Shown here in pieces: positions 62,524 through 63,597 of a stretch of DNA of 63,597 nucleotides. This DNA comes from Candidatus Omnitrophota bacterium (GTDB lineage: Bacteria; Hinthialibacterota; Hinthialibacteria; Hinthialibacterales; Hinthialibacteraceae). Location: positions 1-63,597 of the forward strand of contig JBFMBP010000074.1 of the NCBI GenBank assembly GCA_040755155.1, written 5' to 3'. Numbering within the stretch: position 1 is the first letter of the stretch; every line of letters begins with the position of its first letter. Position numbers and translations under genes: made by a program. The notes under the pieces were generated by a model that searched no databases, was not told where the DNA came from, and saw only the letters and a program-made list of their open reading frames with translations.

Positions 62524-62612
62524 CCCTCGCCCTTTGGGAGAGGGTTAGGGTGAGGGATTCTAAGTCTAACCATATCAACCCTCACCTAACCTCTCCCCAT
62601 CTTGGGAGAGAG
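62524..62612. repeat. CCCTC..CTCTCCC palindromic module
   Basis: CCCTCGCCCTTTGGGAGAGG (from 62524) and its partner CCCTCACCTAACCTCTCCCC (from 62580) form an imperfect inverted repeat. The outer right end GCGCGTAACATGAGTTA (62650-62666) is the terminal repeat of the 15851 element, and a degenerate left counterpart lies at about 62506-62516. A second copy of the module, in the opposite orientation, is at 63381-63470 on the other side of rplU. No gene in 62499-62889. Confidence 0.7.
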
Positions 62613-62711
62613 ATTGGAAAAGCAACAAATTCGTAAGAAAACTGCGTTCGCGCGTAACATGAGTTAAATAAATAAAGCGGGAGATAAACTCTCCCGCTGG
62701 TTTCTTTCTTG

Positions 62712-62863
62712 AGCCTCTTGCAAAATTCCCTTAATTCCTCCCCCAAGCTTGGGGGAGGTTAGGAGGGGGTTGACGTAAGTCCATTAAAATCAACCCCCCT
62801 CTAACTCCCCCCAATCTTGGGGGGAGAATTTTAAGACGGATTTCATTAATTTTGCAAGAACCT
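62712..62863. mobile_element. 152-bp MITE-like element with AGCCTCTTGCAAAATT ends
   Basis: AGCCTCTTGCAAAATT (62712-62727) and AATTTTGCAAGAACCT (62848-62863) match at 14 of 16 as inverted repeats. The left end is identical to the end of the insertion-sequence relic at 36812. Inside is a G/C-run palindrome (CCTCCCCCAAGCTTGGGGGAGG and CTCCCCCCAATCTTGGGGGG). It is non-coding and lies immediately downstream of rplU. Confidence 0.75.
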
Positions 62864-62889
62864 CTCTTTATAAAACGTAAAAAAAACGT

Positions 62890-63201
62890 TTACGCCGTAA
62901 TCGAATCGATGCGGATCCGGGTAAAATCCTGGCGATGGCCTTTAGTGCGGCGGTATTGTTTGCGTTTTTTGAATTTGAAGATGATAACCTTTCTGCTGCG
63001 ATCATGCCGCAGCACTTTGGCTTTGACTTCCGCGTTTTCCAAATAGGGCTGGCCAATTCTTAAGGCGTTTTCGTCGCTGATCATCAACACTTGATTGAGG
63101 GTAACCATCTCGCCTTCATCGGCGGCGATTTTTTCCACATCGATAACGTCTCCAGGAGCAACCTGGTATTGTTTTCCACCCGCTGAAATGATTGCGTACA
63201 T
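62890..63201 (-). CDS. rplU: 50S ribosomal protein L21
   Basis: Large-subunit protein of 103 residues that binds 23S rRNA. Typical segments: MYAIISAGGKQYQVAPGDVIDVEKI, IGQPYLENAEVKAKVLRHDRSRKVIIFKFKKRKQYRRTKGHRQDFTRIRI (in overlapping pieces), with the basic KFKKRKQYRRTKGHRQ tail. GGAGG lies 6 bases before ATG 63201. In most bacteria rpmA (L27) follows immediately; here the downstream side holds only repeats and a convergent permease gene. Confidence 0.96.
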   Translation of the reverse strand: MYAIISAGGKQYQVAPGDVIDVEKIAADEGEMVTLNQVLMISDENALRIGQPYLENAEVKAKVLRHDRSRKVIIFKFKKRKQYRRTKGHRQDFTRIRIDSITA

Positions 63202-63380
63202 GATTATCCTCCGATTCGGTAATTCCTTAATATCCAAACAAGAAATGAGATTTTAGTCATAAACCTCAAAAAAGGCAATCCTTACAAACCAAAATCCACC
63301 CTTCCAATCGATTCGAGTTGCCAACGCGAGGAATAACGCAATTATACGCAAGTCGCCTTTGAATTCGCCGCTTTTAAAAT

Positions 63381-63470
63381 CCCTCTCTCAAGATTGGGAG
63401 AGGTTAGGTGAGGGCTGATATTAATAGACTTATAATTCCCTCACCCTAGCCCTCTCCCAGAGGGAGAGGG
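63381..63470. repeat. Second CCCTC..CTCTCCC palindromic module, inverted relative to 62524-62612
   Basis: Left arm 63381-63414 and right arm 63438-63470 pair with each other. Inverted, they match the module at 62524-62612 at roughly 30 of 33 positions per arm. Together the copies bracket rplU. Apart from this and the promoter region at the edge, 63202-63595 has no gene. Confidence 0.7.
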
Positions 63471-63522
63471 ACTGGAGTTTGGCTGTTTACTAGATAGAAA
63501 TAACAGGGAGTGAAATTTTCGC

Positions 63523-63575
63523 TTGATTTTTCACTCCTTTTCTTGTATCCTATTATCTAGTTATATGACTAGATA
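63523..63575 (+). promoter_or_regulatory. Promoter with overlapping palindromic operator
   Basis: A -35 TTGATT (63523-63528) and a -10 TATCCT (63546-63551) are separated by 17 bases. Directly after lies a perfect 8-bp palindrome, TATCTAGT-TATATG-ACTAGATA (63554-63575), over the expected transcription start, where a repressor would block transcription. An extra half-site, ACTAGATA, lies at 63489-63496. The layout suits an autoregulated repressor-type regulator gene at the right edge. Confidence 0.6.
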
Positions 63576-63583
63576 TCCCTTTC

Positions 63584-63597
63584 GGAGGCGATCTCAT
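63584..63597 (+). promoter_or_regulatory. Ribosome binding site and first two bases of a gene cut by the right edge
   Basis: GGAGG (63584-63588) is followed after 7 bases by AT, the last bases of the window. The spacing predicts an ATG at 63596-63598. Nothing is known of the product. Confidence 0.5.

Noticed and set aside
62520-63475. Repeated blocks around rplU considered as a CRISPR array
   Set aside because: Only two large inverted modules, no regular spacing of 20-40 base spacers and no cas genes.

Overview
The window reads as chromosomal DNA of a Gram-negative, free-living bacterium from a poorly sampled lineage. The clues are a fused SecDF, a Tat-exported Rieske protein, ASPIC/UnbV and SUMF1-type secreted proteins, stand-alone prepilin-like proteins, DUF3857/transglutaminase giants, a beta-propeller (Reg_prop) histidine kinase and many intergenic palindromic repeats. 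Such gene sets are common in Planctomycetota-like and other candidate phyla (for example Hydrogenedentota or Sumerlaeota). I cannot fix the phylum from the sequence alone. No rRNA, tRNA, CRISPR array or prophage was seen.

Layout. 1-8 kb: an S46 dipeptidyl-peptidase cut by the left edge, a PMT-like glycosyltransferase with a TPR tail, secDF and a LysM/L,D-transpeptidase. 8-13 kb: hisG and the arginine genes argB, argD and argF. 13-16 kb (minus strand): a surface-glycan group with a CMP-sugar synthetase, a UDP-GlcNAc 2-epimerase and a Wzm-like ABC permease. 16-25 kb: DinD, a prepilin, a proline-rich membrane protein, a minimal nucleotidyltransferase, rdgB, rsmD, a Rieske protein, a SUMF1 protein, an MrfA-like helicase and a beta-hydroxyacid dehydrogenase. 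25.7-32.3 kb: an island with transposase relics at both ends that holds a 1418-residue beta-helix/periplasmic-binding-protein fusion and a SUMF1 lipid- or surface-type protein. 32-37 kb: a response regulator and a 1202-residue sensor kinase. 37-42 kb: a CBM9-like secreted protein, an ASPIC/UnbV protein and a TPR protein. 42-53 kb: a cNMP/HD-GYP regulator, a glycosidase-like secreted protein and two tandem giant TPR/DUF3857/transglutaminase paralogues, the second apparently a pseudoenzyme. 53-63.6 kb: a receiver-PP2C phosphatase, a minus-strand operon (rmlB, rmlA-like, M16 protease, membrane protein, Nif3-like), thioredoxin, a double ABC permease, rplU and the promoter/operator of a gene that begins at the right edge.

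The most distinctive non-coding feature is a set of intergenic inverted repeats that nest inside one another. At least three different terminal-repeat families (CTCATGTTACGC, GTAGGGTGGGC, AGCCTCTTGCAAAATT) enclose interchangeable inner palindromes (TGAATCACGAA..CGCGAAA, or CCCTC..CTCTCCC types). One terminal family is shared with a decayed DDE insertion sequence, which points to MITE-like mobilisation.

The strongest protein-level oddities are the beta-helix/LivJ-type fusion, the loss of the whole catalytic triad in the second transglutaminase paralogue, a Rieske protein with CxH...Cx4H spacing and an RsmD with TPPF in place of the (D/N)PP(Y/F) motif.
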